DNA from: a virus
DNA length: 61,151 bases
Strand: one strand, 5' to 3'
Virus record (IMG/VR): IMGVR_UViG_3300022602_002290
Coordinates: 1-61,151 of that record
Numbering within the stretch: position 1 is the stretch's first letter; every line of letters starts with the position of its first letter. Below, piece by piece: positions 22,699 through 31,702 of the stretch. The position numbers and the translations under genes were made by a program. The notes beneath the pieces were generated by a model, which ran no database searches, was not told the DNA's origin, and saw only the letters and a program-made list of their open reading frames with translations.

Positions 22699-23960
22699 TT
22701 ATAATCATCAAAGTCTGGAGTTACATCAAAGAAACTCTGATTGCGTGTAGCATCTAATCTACGATTAAATTCAATACAGTCTTGCCATTTATCGCTTTGG
22801 TCATCAGCCCATATGTAATTGATAATACCATCTATCTGTTTCAGTGTAAGATCTAATAGCATAGGATGTTGCTGTACTAATTTGTAATCTTCTATATACA
22901 TTTTAGCAAAGTTTAAATTAATGGTTGCTTGTTCTTTAAGATGTTCTGGTAACACTTGTGCAGATAATACTGTAGGATAATTTACCATGTTAGTATAAAA
23001 CACAATGCCTAACTCGTCTAAGAAGTATTTGATCATCTCTTCTAGAATCATCACATTACTAACTTGTACAGCAACCGCTCCTACTATTCTGGTAACGTTT
23101 GGGATTGTTTGTATTTCTTTAATGTTCGAAACAACTTTGCTCCAATCGCTGTTACCACGAATGTAGTTGTAAACATCGCCAATGCCGTCAATGCTGACAT
23201 TAACGGCAATTGATTTAAAATAAGGCCAGTATTCATGTATTGTTCTTCCTTTGTTAATTCCTAATGTTGTGCCATTGGTAGCATACTTTAGTTCTATTTG
23301 ATGTCCATAAGGTTTGAGCATATCTAATATACGATAGTGCGTAGGATCCATTAATGGTTCACCGCCTGCAAATTCCACACGACGGAAGTAAGGCAATAGC
23401 TTTTCTAAACTTGCCCACCATTGCGGATTATCTGTAAACTTGTCTAGGTATGGACTATCTATCAGCTTGAGATCTTGTATAGTTTTTACCAAATAATTGT
23501 TCTCTTTAGAATAAAAGTCTTCTACTTCTTTCCAGTCATTCCAGCTTGTGCTGTCCATAGGATGACACATACGACACTTAAGATTGCACAAATTGTTTAA
23601 CTTTAATTCCATAGTAGGCAAAGTAAACGGCATCATATAATCTGCACCAACTTGCTCTAGTGCATTAGGATATAAATTAATGCGAGCTTCTGGTATAACT
23701 CCATTAATGTGTCTTTGTCTTAGACTTTCTACTCCCTGTCTTTCTAGATTGAAACAAGGTGCGCATTCGGGAGGGCGTTCATCGTTCAATACTTGTCTAC
23801 GGATACGGCGCATGGTCGTACCATTCCAGATATCTTCTAGGGTATTGTCTTGGATAAAACCAATAGGATGGCTACGGCAACATACTTTAATTGCGCCGTC
23901 TTCTCTAGTAGCGAGCCCTGTAAATGGGTGCATACAAAATGTAGTTGATTTATGTTGCAT
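22695..23960 (-). CDS. twitch-type radical SAM protein
   Basis: 421 residues. Core ligands are C125, C129 and C132 (CNLKCRMC); FAGGEPLMDP is the SAM-binding motif. The N-terminal cysteine module (C9, C27, C28, C66, C69) matches those of the proteins at 13404 and 19242, so all three are paralogs. Its start lies 11 bases inside the methyltransferase gene and its stop overlaps the next start as ATGA, so translation is probably coupled along this operon. Confidence 0.8.
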   Translation of the reverse strand: MQHKSTTFCMHPFTGLATREDGAIKVCCRSHPIGFIQDNTLEDIWNGTTMRRIRRQVLNDERPPECAPCFNLERQGVESLRQRHINGVIPEARINLYPNALEQVGADYMMPFTLPTMELKLNNLCNLKCRMCHPMDSTSWNDWKEVEDFYSKENNYLVKTIQDLKLIDSPYLDKFTDNPQWWASLEKLLPYFRRVEFAGGEPLMDPTHYRILDMLKPYGHQIELKYATNGTTLGINKGRTIHEYWPYFKSIAVNVSIDGIGDVYNYIRGNSDWSKVVSNIKEIQTIPNVTRIVGAVAVQVSNVMILEEMIKYFLDELGIVFYTNMVNYPTVLSAQVLPEHLKEQATINLNFAKMYIEDYKLVQQHPMLLDLTLKQIDGIINYIWADDQSDKWQDCIEFNRRLDATRNQSFFDVTPDFDDYK

Positions 23961-24771
23961 GTGTTAACTCAATGTAATACAAACCAACATCATCTATTGA
24001 ATATTCTTTGTTAGGAAATATTCCCGTTACCGTTAGTTCAGAATCTTTGATAAATGGTAGGAATGTATCTAGAGAAGATCCGTGTTTATTTTCCTGTAAC
24101 AAAATTACACCATCATGTGCAAGATGTTTTTTAATATTGTTAAAAAAGTTCTTGTGTGCTTGCCAACTTAGATCTACATTAATTCGCATACCGTGGTTGT
24201 CCTTTGAATGAAAGTGTGCGGGATTTTCAAAATGCGGAGGATTAGCTACTACAAGATCAAATATTTCGTAGTCTGGTAAACATGATAAATCGCCTCCTAA
24301 ATATGCGGTTCCTGTACAGTTATTATATTTGATAGAATCTTTAACGCAATCAATTGCAGGTTTGTAAATATCAGAAAAACATACAGAATTGCACAATTTG
24401 TTTCCTAATAATGAAAAACCAATAAATCCAGGACCCGAACACCATTCGTAACATTTTTTAAAAATTCTGTCTTTATACCTAGACCGAATGATATCTAAAT
24501 AATACGAAGACTGAATTATACCTCCACCATATAGCGCATTTTCATAAAACACTTTGATAGATCCTGTGCTGAATATTTTTTTGCTGGTAAAGCTATAAAA
24601 AACATTTATAATTTTTTCAGCTATGTCTTTTGGGTATTCATCAAAAGGGTTGCTGGTAATGGATGTTGGGTTAACGTAATCCGGCCAACCTGGTTCTTTA
24701 GCTAGATTGTACGCAAGTTTCCATTCATCTTGACTAATTTTTTCACGAATGAGATTATGATCTATATGCAT
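23950..24771 (-). CDS. PrmC/HemK-like methyltransferase
   Basis: 273 residues. Motif I reads EWCSGPGFIGFSLLG (about 108-122), and motif IV is VVANPPHF, the NPPH/Y variant used by methyltransferases that act on amide or amino nitrogens, such as PrmC, RsmC and N6-adenine enzymes. About 100 residues precede the fold and may bind the substrate. It is the first gene of a five-gene minus-strand operon with two radical SAM genes. A CATAAATA box lies exactly five bases before the ATG. Confidence 0.7.
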   Translation of the reverse strand: MHIDHNLIREKISQDEWKLAYNLAKEPGWPDYVNPTSITSNPFDEYPKDIAEKIINVFYSFTSKKIFSTGSIKVFYENALYGGGIIQSSYYLDIIRSRYKDRIFKKCYEWCSGPGFIGFSLLGNKLCNSVCFSDIYKPAIDCVKDSIKYNNCTGTAYLGGDLSCLPDYEIFDLVVANPPHFENPAHFHSKDNHGMRINVDLSWQAHKNFFNNIKKHLAHDGVILLQENKHGSSLDTFLPFIKDSELTVTGIFPNKEYSIDDVGLYYIELTHAT

Positions 24772-24776
24772 AGAAA

Positions 24777-24784
24777 TATTTATG
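24777..24784 (-). promoter_or_regulatory. late-type promoter box CATAAATA
   Basis: Minus-strand box one base off the T4 late consensus, followed by five bases (TTTCT) and the ATG at 24771. The predicted transcript would begin at the start codon. Confidence 0.6.
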
Positions 24785-24799
24785 TACGCATTTAATGGT

Positions 24800-24807
24800 G
24801 TTAAATA
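24800..24807 (+). promoter_or_regulatory. late-type promoter box GTTAAATA
   Basis: Plus-strand box followed by five bases (TATCT) and the ATG at 24813. Together with the box at 24777 it forms a divergent pair only 15 bases apart, and it argues for 24813 rather than 24795 as the true start of the oxygenase gene. Confidence 0.55.
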
Positions 24808-24812
24808 TATCT

Positions 24813-25481
24813 ATGCTAACTAAAACCTCTTTTAATGTCTCTTTGGATACTATAGAAATTGCCAAAAACAATTTACCATCTGACGAATTCCGCTTGACTA
24901 TCAACAAGCCTACCGGCGATTTCTTCTACGATCCCTGGATTATAAAAGACGAGTATAAGAATACAGTATGGGAAACTATATTAAAATCCCTAGGTACAAT
25001 ACACGGAGAAGCACGTATTATCTTGTTAGATGAAGGTAACTGCTATCAATCGCATTCGGACATAGATAATCGTTATCATTTGAACATAAGTGGTACTGAT
25101 TGTTACATAGCTGATCTATTGTCTAGTAAACTGCATCAATTAAAGGCAGACGGACACTGGTACTATATGGATGCAGGTAAAAAGCATTCAGCCGCTAATT
25201 TTGGAAGAGGTGTTAGGGCACAGTTAGTTGTAAGATGTTTATTATTGAACGGTCATAAGGGCAAGTTTGTTCCTGTTACTATTGAGTCAACCTTAGATGA
25301 TAAAGAAGAATCTAGATATAGATTTGATATGCACATCAGTCCAGAATTGAATAAACAAAACAAATATCAATGGATGCGTAATTTTAAAATATTGGATGCT
25401 TCTGTATCATTTGAAGTTAGTTCTGAATCATTATCATCATTGCGTAGTTGTATTCCAGAAGGATTTATTTTACATGAGTAA
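24813..25481 (+). CDS. aspartyl-hydroxylase-like 2OG-Fe(II) oxygenase
   Basis: 222 residues from the ATG at 24813, chosen because the late-type box at 24800 ends five bases before it. The motif QSHSDIDNRYHLNI gives H81 and D83, and GKKHSAANFGRGVRAQLVVR gives H125 and R135 (written here as KKHSAANFGRGVR). This is the arrangement of the aspartyl/asparaginyl beta-hydroxylase fold. About 70 extra residues follow the barrel. It opens the ten-gene overlapping operon that runs to 31702. Confidence 0.65.
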   Translation: MLTKTSFNVSLDTIEIAKNNLPSDEFRLTINKPTGDFFYDPWIIKDEYKNTVWETILKSLGTIHGEARIILLDEGNCYQSHSDIDNRYHLNISGTDCYIADLLSSKLHQLKADGHWYYMDAGKKHSAANFGRGVRAQLVVRCLLLNGHKGKFVPVTIESTLDDKEESRYRFDMHISPELNKQNKYQWMRNFKILDASVSFEVSSESLSSLRSCIPEGFILHE

Positions 25482-26016
25482 GTTTATAGGTCGTTCTAAT
25501 ATTAATTGGTATGAGCTGATACAAGCTCTTGATCCGCAACAAGGTGATATCAGAACATACGGAATAGATTTTTATCAAAACACCGATGGTAGGTTTAATG
25601 ATATTATTGAATTATGGCAACATGCAGGATATGACAAAGCAGGCACAGTTGAATGGGTAAACTATTATCCAGAAAAACATTTTGACAAAAAGATAATAGA
25701 AGATTATAGCCAATGGCTAGGATATAAATGTGTACGTGCTTGGGTCAGCTCTATACGTCCTGGAAAATATGCGCCCTATCATTGGGATATAGATGACAAT
25801 GAAGAAGAGCATCTTAAACTAGGTGAGCTAACTAGATTTACTACACACATGGGAATATCAGAACCCGGACATGTATTCATTGTAGACGATCAAGTATTTT
25901 CAAATCAAGAATCTGGATACACACATCAATGGTCCTCTCACAGAGCATGGCATGCTGGTGGAAACTGCGGGCTCAAAAAGAAATGGTTGTTTAATTTTAT
26001 AGGAGTGAAGGTATGA
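25474..26016 (+). CDS. 2OG-oxygenase-like protein (HWD type)
   Basis: 180 residues. The facial triad is probably H103, D105 (YHWDID) and H160 (AWHAGG). The arginine that binds 2-oxoglutarate is not obvious; KKKWLFNF ends the barrel instead. The fold resembles cupin-like hydroxylases. About half of the residues align with the next gene, so the two arose by tandem duplication. The start overlaps the preceding stop by eight bases. Confidence 0.6.
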   Translation: MSKFIGRSNINWYELIQALDPQQGDIRTYGIDFYQNTDGRFNDIIELWQHAGYDKAGTVEWVNYYPEKHFDKKIIEDYSQWLGYKCVRAWVSSIRPGKYAPYHWDIDDNEEEHLKLGELTRFTTHMGISEPGHVFIVDDQVFSNQESGYTHQWSSHRAWHAGGNCGLKKKWLFNFIGVKV

Positions 26017-26546
26017 AGTTTGTAGGCAATTCGTCTAATCTAATTGATTGGCCTTCGCTAATTGAACAACTCAATTTTCAAGAAGGACGATTCAGAGGTA
26101 GCGATCAAGAAGATGATATACATCATAATCCTAAAGTTGCGGCATTAAGAAAGCTATGGCAACGTGCAGGGTATGATGGCAACAAAGCAGTAGGATGGTT
26201 TGATTATGACTGCCCTCAAGATATAGTAAACAAGTTTGCAGATTATGTAAACGTAGTTCCTATTGGTTGTTGGATAACAAGTGTTAGACCGGGCTACATT
26301 GTTCCGTGGCATTATGATATAACAGACAACGAAGTAGAAATGTTAGAAAAAGGAATCATTAAAAGATTTACTTGCCACATTAATAAGCCTGCATTTGGAC
26401 AAGTGTTTATATTAGAAGGCGAAGTTTGTTACAACAGAGAGCAAGGCGATGTCTTTGAATGGGACGATTGGCAACAATGGCATGGCGGTATGAACATGGG
26501 GCTAGAGCCAAAATTCTTGTTTAATTTCTTAGGTTATGCAAAATGA
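26013..26546 (+). CDS. 2OG-oxygenase-like protein (HYD type)
   Basis: 177 residues, paralog of the preceding protein: LWQRAGYD, the VRPGY strand, H100 and D102 (WHYDI) and H157 (WHGGMNMG) all line up. KFLFNFLGY closes the barrel where an arginine would be expected, so cofactor use may differ from 2-oxoglutarate. ATGA overlaps join it to both neighbours. The substrate is unknown. Confidence 0.6.
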   Translation: MKFVGNSSNLIDWPSLIEQLNFQEGRFRGSDQEDDIHHNPKVAALRKLWQRAGYDGNKAVGWFDYDCPQDIVNKFADYVNVVPIGCWITSVRPGYIVPWHYDITDNEVEMLEKGIIKRFTCHINKPAFGQVFILEGEVCYNREQGDVFEWDDWQQWHGGMNMGLEPKFLFNFLGYAK

Positions 26547-27100
26547 AATATGCTGTTGATCTAAAGATTCCATTTAGTCCCCTTGCAGACTATTCTATAC
26601 TAAGCCAAACATCAGATGAGCCTGCAATATGGTTCGCTGATCAAGCGGATGTATCTAATAGTTTTAAACAGTGGCTATCTGATCAAGATCTAGTAATGAC
26701 ATATCCTCCTTTGATATTTTATACACCTCCCGGACAACAATGCGGTATACATATAGATGGATATGCAGTAGGCGATAGAGCATGTGTTAATTTTATATTT
26801 GGCGGAGCTGGTAGTTTGATGCATTGGTATAAACTTAATAATGACGTTACAACAACTGAGCAAGTAGAAACACAAGCAGGAACACCATATACTCTATATG
26901 AGCCAAAACAAGTAACTCATGTGTATTCACATAGCGTTAAATGGCCTAGCATCGTTCAAACTGGTGTTCCACATAATATTACAAATCACACGCAAGGTCC
27001 TCGTTGGTGCATCAGTTGTGATGTCAGTTTAAAATCTAATCCTGAAGTAGGACTGACTATGGATCAAGCATTAGAGGTATTTAAAAAATGGATATCTTAG
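26543..27100 (+). CDS. 2OG-oxygenase-like protein (HID type)
   Basis: 185 residues. CGIHIDGY provides H70 and D72, and VPHNITNHTQGPRWCISCD provides H144 and R154, spaced as in the aspartyl-hydroxylase fold. The C-terminal tail (VGLTMDQALEVFKKW) is helical. Compared with the two genes before it, the retained arginine makes 2-oxoglutarate binding more likely. It overlaps both neighbours (ATGA before, 13 bases after), continuing the coupled string. Confidence 0.6.
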   Translation: MKYAVDLKIPFSPLADYSILSQTSDEPAIWFADQADVSNSFKQWLSDQDLVMTYPPLIFYTPPGQQCGIHIDGYAVGDRACVNFIFGGAGSLMHWYKLNNDVTTTEQVETQAGTPYTLYEPKQVTHVYSHSVKWPSIVQTGVPHNITNHTQGPRWCISCDVSLKSNPEVGLTMDQALEVFKKWIS

Positions 27101-27738
27101 AACAAGCTCGTACTATATTAAAGAATACAAGTATCCCTTGGCTTGAATTAGATTTAAAATTTAATGTAGATGTTTGGAAACAGCAAGCATTAGAAGCAGA
27201 ACAATATTATACCGAATATAGAGATAGTGCAAGCTCTCTATGGAGCAGTTGTTGCTTGCACGGACTAGGTATAGATAAAACATATACAGCAAACAATTAT
27301 GGATATGACGAGTTCACTGCACCTTATCAATACACGGATCTATCTATCAAGACTCCTGTAATAACTAACTTCTGGAAAAATGAATTTCCTGCAGAAAGAT
27401 ATACTCGCATACGCTTTATGAAGATAGATGCGGGCGGATATATAGATTATCACAATGATGGTACATTGCCTGAGGGTATAGATCCATTAGACTCAATCCT
27501 GCCCATCAACCTAGCAATAAGCCATCCTGTAAATTGTACAATGGAATTAGATGGTAAAATAGTTCCTTGGACAGAAGGTAAAATCTTTTTGTTAAACATT
27601 AGCAAAGATCACGCAGTATTCAATCACAGTAGCAAGTCTAGAGTACATATGATCGCTAATATAATTTTAGGTAATCGTAAAGAAGAGTTTTGCGAAATGC
27701 TTGTAAGATGTTATAATAAACATTATGGTCAAATTTAA
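27088..27738 (+). CDS. aspartyl-hydroxylase-like 2OG-Fe(II) oxygenase
   Basis: 216 residues. GGYIDYHNDG gives H122 and D124; KDHAVFNHSSKSRVHMI gives H175 and R185. These spacings match aspartyl/asparaginyl beta-hydroxylase-like enzymes that act on free amino acids or peptides in biosynthetic clusters. The N-terminal 100 residues form an extra alpha/beta cap. It is the fifth oxygenase-fold gene in a row; its end overlaps the next start by 14 bases. Confidence 0.65.
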   Translation: MDILEQARTILKNTSIPWLELDLKFNVDVWKQQALEAEQYYTEYRDSASSLWSSCCLHGLGIDKTYTANNYGYDEFTAPYQYTDLSIKTPVITNFWKNEFPAERYTRIRFMKIDAGGYIDYHNDGTLPEGIDPLDSILPINLAISHPVNCTMELDGKIVPWTEGKIFLLNISKDHAVFNHSSKSRVHMIANIILGNRKEEFCEMLVRCYNKHYGQI

Positions 27739-29050
27739 TAATCCCGAAGCTTCTACCGAAATAGTATACATAGTGTTGGATAGGATAAGTTCCTGCCAAA
27801 CACAGTGGACGGCTGAACTAATGAAAAATCTTAGCGATTTTGTTGTTAGCAATATACTAGATAAAGGCTACAACGTAATACAAGGGATTGATGAAGACGA
27901 TCTTCTAAGAGAAGCATCTGCTCATTATGATTATGCAGTTGTATTAAGCACAGGTACCGAATTTATTAATGGTAGCGTTTTCTTTGATGAAGTAGAAAGA
28001 ACTGTAAACAGTGATCGAGCATTTTTCTTAATAGGACATATACCTGATAGAGATGATGGCTACTATGAATTACACGAACAATGCTATATCATCAACCTTA
28101 AAAAATATAAAGAGTTAGGTTCTCCTATTGTAGGAGAGTTTGCTTTCTATAGTCCACATACACAAGTAGAGCCTGCCCGTAGTGATCTTAATATACACGA
28201 CGATTACACACCACTATGGATCTTGCCAGGACATAACGAAAGAAACTACAAACATAAATGGCACGGTTGGAATATATTATCAGTGGCATTAGCAAATAAT
28301 GAGATTGTCAAAGTGTTTCCTAGCGTGTTTAGAAAAAACAAAAAGCACTACTATCCAAATTACGAACCTGCCTTCTTGCCAGCAAGCTCATATCTATACG
28401 GAAAGTATAGTGTTGCAAGTCAAGCCTTATTCTATCCGTATAATACAGAAGAGTTTGTTGCTATAGATTTTAAAGGACCGATACAACAGTTAGTAATTCA
28501 AGCCAGCGGACTACAATGGTATGAATACTTGTTGTATTATGGATACAATGAAAATACCGTAGTGCGTTTTGTAGATTATAATCTATTTGCATTAGAATGT
28601 ATGCATTACATTATTTCTAATTGGAACGCTGATACAAACTACATAAATTTTGTGCGTGAATACGTTGAGAATCGTAAAAGTATACTGTCATCCGGAGGTG
28701 AACATTTTATTACTATGACAGGTGATAAACAACAAGTTGACCCTAAGATGTGGATAGATATGATGAACACAGTTAAATTTGAATTCCATCATCAAGATAT
28801 TGTTCTTAACACAGAACTGCCGGTAAGGGTATGGGTAGATAACGTACCTAACACACTTATACATCTAAGTCATATATTCAATTACGATCCTGTTGCGCCA
28901 TTTGTTCCTTTAAAAACTAGAATATATAATAAAACAGTATTGTTTGATAAGTTAAAAACACATGTTCCTGATGCAATGGTTATTATGGTAGATGATTTCA
29001 ATACTACTAGACCAACATGGCATATGAACGGAGACTGGAATGGAATTTAA
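27725..29050 (+). CDS. unrecognised two-part protein
   Basis: 441 residues, no confident family. The first 190 residues have an alternating strand/helix pattern with DYAVVLSTGTEFING and FFLIGHIPDRDD, loosely like the nucleotide-binding half of a GT-A protein but without a clear DxD. The second part contains LVIQASGLQWYEYLLYYGY and VVRFVDYNLFALE, which loosely resemble a methyltransferase-like Rossmann strand. It may be a fused transferase. It lies between the oxygenase string and the SDR, overlapping both. Confidence 0.5.
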   Translation: MVKFNNPEASTEIVYIVLDRISSCQTQWTAELMKNLSDFVVSNILDKGYNVIQGIDEDDLLREASAHYDYAVVLSTGTEFINGSVFFDEVERTVNSDRAFFLIGHIPDRDDGYYELHEQCYIINLKKYKELGSPIVGEFAFYSPHTQVEPARSDLNIHDDYTPLWILPGHNERNYKHKWHGWNILSVALANNEIVKVFPSVFRKNKKHYYPNYEPAFLPASSYLYGKYSVASQALFYPYNTEEFVAIDFKGPIQQLVIQASGLQWYEYLLYYGYNENTVVRFVDYNLFALECMHYIISNWNADTNYINFVREYVENRKSILSSGGEHFITMTGDKQQVDPKMWIDMMNTVKFEFHHQDIVLNTELPVRVWVDNVPNTLIHLSHIFNYDPVAPFVPLKTRIYNKTVLFDKLKTHVPDAMVIMVDDFNTTRPTWHMNGDWNGI

Positions 29051-29651
29051 AAGCGTAGCGATAACAGGACATACCAGTGGCATAGGAAAAGGATTGTTTG
29101 AATATTTTACAGCTAAAGGATGCAATGTTAAAGGGTTCAGCAAAGACAACGGTTTTGACATCAGCAATAAAACTAATCAAGACTTGATAGTAGAATTTAC
29201 AAAAGACTGCGATCTATTCATTAACAATGCTTACCATCATTATGCACAAGTTGAATTGATGAAGTTGTGGCAACAACAGCATTGGCACGATAATCATTTT
29301 ATAATCAACACCAGCAGTATTGCCGCAGAACCTCTAGCGGATATTCCTGATAGTTTTCCTTGGCTAACTCCTTACGGAGAAGAAAAGTATGCTATCAATA
29401 AAACCAGTTGGGAAATTAATCATAGCGGTAGCAACTGTAAAAGCATAGTTGTAATGCCAGGAGTGGTACAGACTAATTTTTATAACCCTTATGATACTGT
29501 AGAACAAAATGGTGCAGAACTGTATGATCAAATTGTTAAGACTAACAGTATCATTACAGTAGATGATCTAGTTAAAACTATAGATCTTGTGCTACAGAGT
29601 ATTAATGGAAGAAACTTTATTTCTAGTTTCACAGTTCTAAATGGATATTGA
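29040..29651 (+). CDS. short-chain dehydrogenase/reductase
   Basis: 203 residues. The cofactor loop is ITGHTSGIGKG (about 8-18), the NNAG motif reads NNAYHH, the catalytic serine lies in INTSSIAA, and YAINK supplies Tyr and Lys (YxxxK). It is shorter than the usual 250 residues, ending soon after the VMPGVV motif, as in compact SDRs. NAD(P)-dependent oxidation of an alcohol or reduction of a ketone is expected; hydroxyl groups made by the preceding oxygenases are plausible substrates. It overlaps both neighbours by about ten bases. Confidence 0.8.
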   Translation: MEFKSVAITGHTSGIGKGLFEYFTAKGCNVKGFSKDNGFDISNKTNQDLIVEFTKDCDLFINNAYHHYAQVELMKLWQQQHWHDNHFIINTSSIAAEPLADIPDSFPWLTPYGEEKYAINKTSWEINHSGSNCKSIVVMPGVVQTNFYNPYDTVEQNGAELYDQIVKTNSIITVDDLVKTIDLVLQSINGRNFISSFTVLNGY

Positions 29652-30060
29652 TTATTGGATAACGCATATTAGCCAACCGCGTTCTGAGCTGGACGGTATG
29701 CCAGTATGTCCTTTTGCTAAGAATAGTGATGTAAGCATAATTGAAACAGATGGTAGCGATATAGATCCACCTCCATGGGCTTTTGATCTAATCATATATA
29801 AACTGCCCGATCATTATACTATTGAAGAAATAAATGACATAGCAGTAGAATACAATAATCTGTATCCGGAAATGGTTTTCTTGCCGGACCATAAAGACAA
29901 GGACACATTTATAAATGGTGTACAAACAAACAATGGTCGCTATAACTTTATCTTGTGCCAATGGAGAGATGATCTACAGTCCGCTAGAGATAAATTAAAG
30001 AAAACAAGTTACTACAGCTTCTGGGCCGATGACTATTTGAAAGAGATAACAGAGAAATGA
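29641..30060 (+). CDS. conserved CPFAK-motif protein, unknown
   Basis: 139 residues. The segment ITHISQPRSELDGMPVCPFAK (cited by its end, GMPVCPFAK, about 19-27) is a recognisable element of small proteins in marine T4-like phages, but their activity is unknown. A WAFDLIIYKLP strand and an acidic C-terminal half follow. The single cysteine in CPFAK may be functional. It sits between the SDR and a 2OG-Fe(II)-type oxygenase with overlaps on both sides, so it is probably part of the same pathway. Confidence 0.6.
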   Translation: MDIDYWITHISQPRSELDGMPVCPFAKNSDVSIIETDGSDIDPPPWAFDLIIYKLPDHYTIEEINDIAVEYNNLYPEMVFLPDHKDKDTFINGVQTNNGRYNFILCQWRDDLQSARDKLKKTSYYSFWADDYLKEITEK

Positions 30061-30632
30061 TAAAACACCTATTTCCTAATCTAATACTAGATACAGATTT
30101 TCCTGATTGGGATATTTGCCAAGCCGAGATATTAGATTATATAAAAAATAATCCAACTGATGAATTAGTAATCAACGCAGAGGAATTTGTTAATAATAAA
30201 TTTATCTGCATGAATATCTTAAACTATTGTCCAGAAACTCGCAAGCGTGTTAAACAACTGATACACGAATACGCCGAAGCGGCTAATATAAAAACACTCG
30301 TGCTTGAAGACAGCTGGATAACTGAATATAATCAGAAAGAATATATTCCAGGACATACACATCTTCCTAAGTTTGTATCCGGAGTAGTGTTCATCAAACA
30401 ACCGCAGAAAGGCGGAATGTTTTATTTCAACAGTCCACAACACGATCTAGACAATATAGCACAACACGAACACTATAAGAGTTTTACTCCGGAGTCCGAA
30501 CGTGTACATATTATTAGACCTAGAGAAGGACAAGTATTAATTTTCAAATCATATATGCATCATGGAACTACTCCTGTGTTTTCAGATGAGACAAGATATA
30601 CATTAGCGTTCAACGTAGGAATAGAAAAATGA
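30057..30632 (+). CDS. 2OG-FeII_Oxy_5-type protein (HxH)
   Basis: 191 residues. The segment YIPGHTHLPKFVSGVVFI gives an H-x-H pair (H100, H102) in place of HxD, the usual form in the 2OG-FeII_Oxy_5 (PF13759) family of phages. H168/H169 in YMHHGTTPVF and R180 complete the site, and RYTLAFNVG closes the barrel. It has the same architecture as the gene at 34344. The activity of this family is not established. Confidence 0.7.
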   Translation: MIKHLFPNLILDTDFPDWDICQAEILDYIKNNPTDELVINAEEFVNNKFICMNILNYCPETRKRVKQLIHEYAEAANIKTLVLEDSWITEYNQKEYIPGHTHLPKFVSGVVFIKQPQKGGMFYFNSPQHDLDNIAQHEHYKSFTPESERVHIIRPREGQVLIFKSYMHHGTTPVFSDETRYTLAFNVGIEK

Positions 30633-31702
30633 GTATTTGGACAAATTGGGATCCGTTACAGGAAGTAATCGTTGGAGATTGCTATGAGCCAGGCACACTA
30701 GATGCAGTACTACCTAAGGGTGCAGAACTACAGTTTAATAAGATACTAGAAGAAACTAAAGAAGATTTACAAAATCTAGCCGATTATCTAACACGATTAA
30801 AAATTAAAGTACATAGACCAAAAGTTCCTGAATATAAATCTTATATAGATTTAGGATATTTTAAAGTATTAAATCCTACTGCACCTATTGTTCCTAGAGA
30901 TCAGTATCTCGCATATGGTAAAACAATATATCAAACATATACCAGCATGCCTGATAGATATTTTGATAGCATTAACTATAATCATATATTCAAGGAAAAG
31001 TTTGACGAAGGGTATAATTGGATTAGCCAGCCGCCCCCTGTGTTAAAAGCATTGCACCAAGACAAATGGTGGGCCGACGGTAAAGATATCTATCATCATA
31101 CATTGAATAATCGTATACTTTGGCATACCGCTACAATGTTTAAGTGCGGGAGTAAGTTAATAACAAACACAGAGGGTCCAGGAACAGAAGCAGGACTAGA
31201 ATGGATGAGTCGTAATCTACCTGCGGGAACTATTATTAGTGCTGGCCGTAACTACCAAAAGAGTTGGGGACATATTGATCATGGTTGGTTTATGGCCAAT
31301 GACAATCTAGTATTTTGTGCCAATAAAGAATGGGTGCCTGAACCTTTACGCAACAAAGAGATCGTTGAGTTTTCTACATTAGTTGACAAGTTTGACGATG
31401 AAAAGTTTATAGCTGGTTATACTAAAGCAGGGGGCAAGTTTACTAAAGAATGGATCGATACATGGTTAACTGAATGGAAGGGGTATGCACAAGATGTATT
31501 CTTTGACAGTAATGTATTAGTAGTAGATCCACAGAATATTATATTCTCTAACACACAGCCTAAACTGTTTAAATTATTAGAAGGGTATGGAATCACACCG
31601 CACGTTGTAAAACAACGACACGGACTATTCTGGGAAAGCGGAATACATTGTATGACTTTGGATCTAGCTAGAGAGGGCGAAAGCCGACGCATAATCAATT
31701 AA
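30629..31702 (+). CDS. glycine amidinotransferase-like protein
   Basis: 357 residues. It opens with NWDPLQEVIVGDCYEP, the first strand of the amidinotransferase/arginine deiminase fold. GHIDHGWF carries the catalytic His (H215) and Asp (D217), and the nucleophile is C341 in ESGIHCMTLDL near the end, the same order as in AGAT and in StrB1-type enzymes. These move an amidino group from arginine to an amine. It ends the plus-strand operon and converges with the aminotransferase gene, overlapping it by 39 bases. It should make a guanidino compound; the acceptor is unknown. Confidence 0.8.
   Translation: MSIWTNWDPLQEVIVGDCYEPGTLDAVLPKGAELQFNKILEETKEDLQNLADYLTRLKIKVHRPKVPEYKSYIDLGYFKVLNPTAPIVPRDQYLAYGKTIYQTYTSMPDRYFDSINYNHIFKEKFDEGYNWISQPPPVLKALHQDKWWADGKDIYHHTLNNRILWHTATMFKCGSKLITNTEGPGTEAGLEWMSRNLPAGTIISAGRNYQKSWGHIDHGWFMANDNLVFCANKEWVPEPLRNKEIVEFSTLVDKFDDEKFIAGYTKAGGKFTKEWIDTWLTEWKGYAQDVFFDSNVLVVDPQNIIFSNTQPKLFKLLEGYGITPHVVKQRHGLFWESGIHCMTLDLAREGESRRIIN

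Noticed and set aside
24795-24812. ATG at 24795 as start of the oxygenase gene
   Set aside because: It lies before and inside the late-type box; the second ATG at 24813 has the box-to-ATG spacing seen at other genes.
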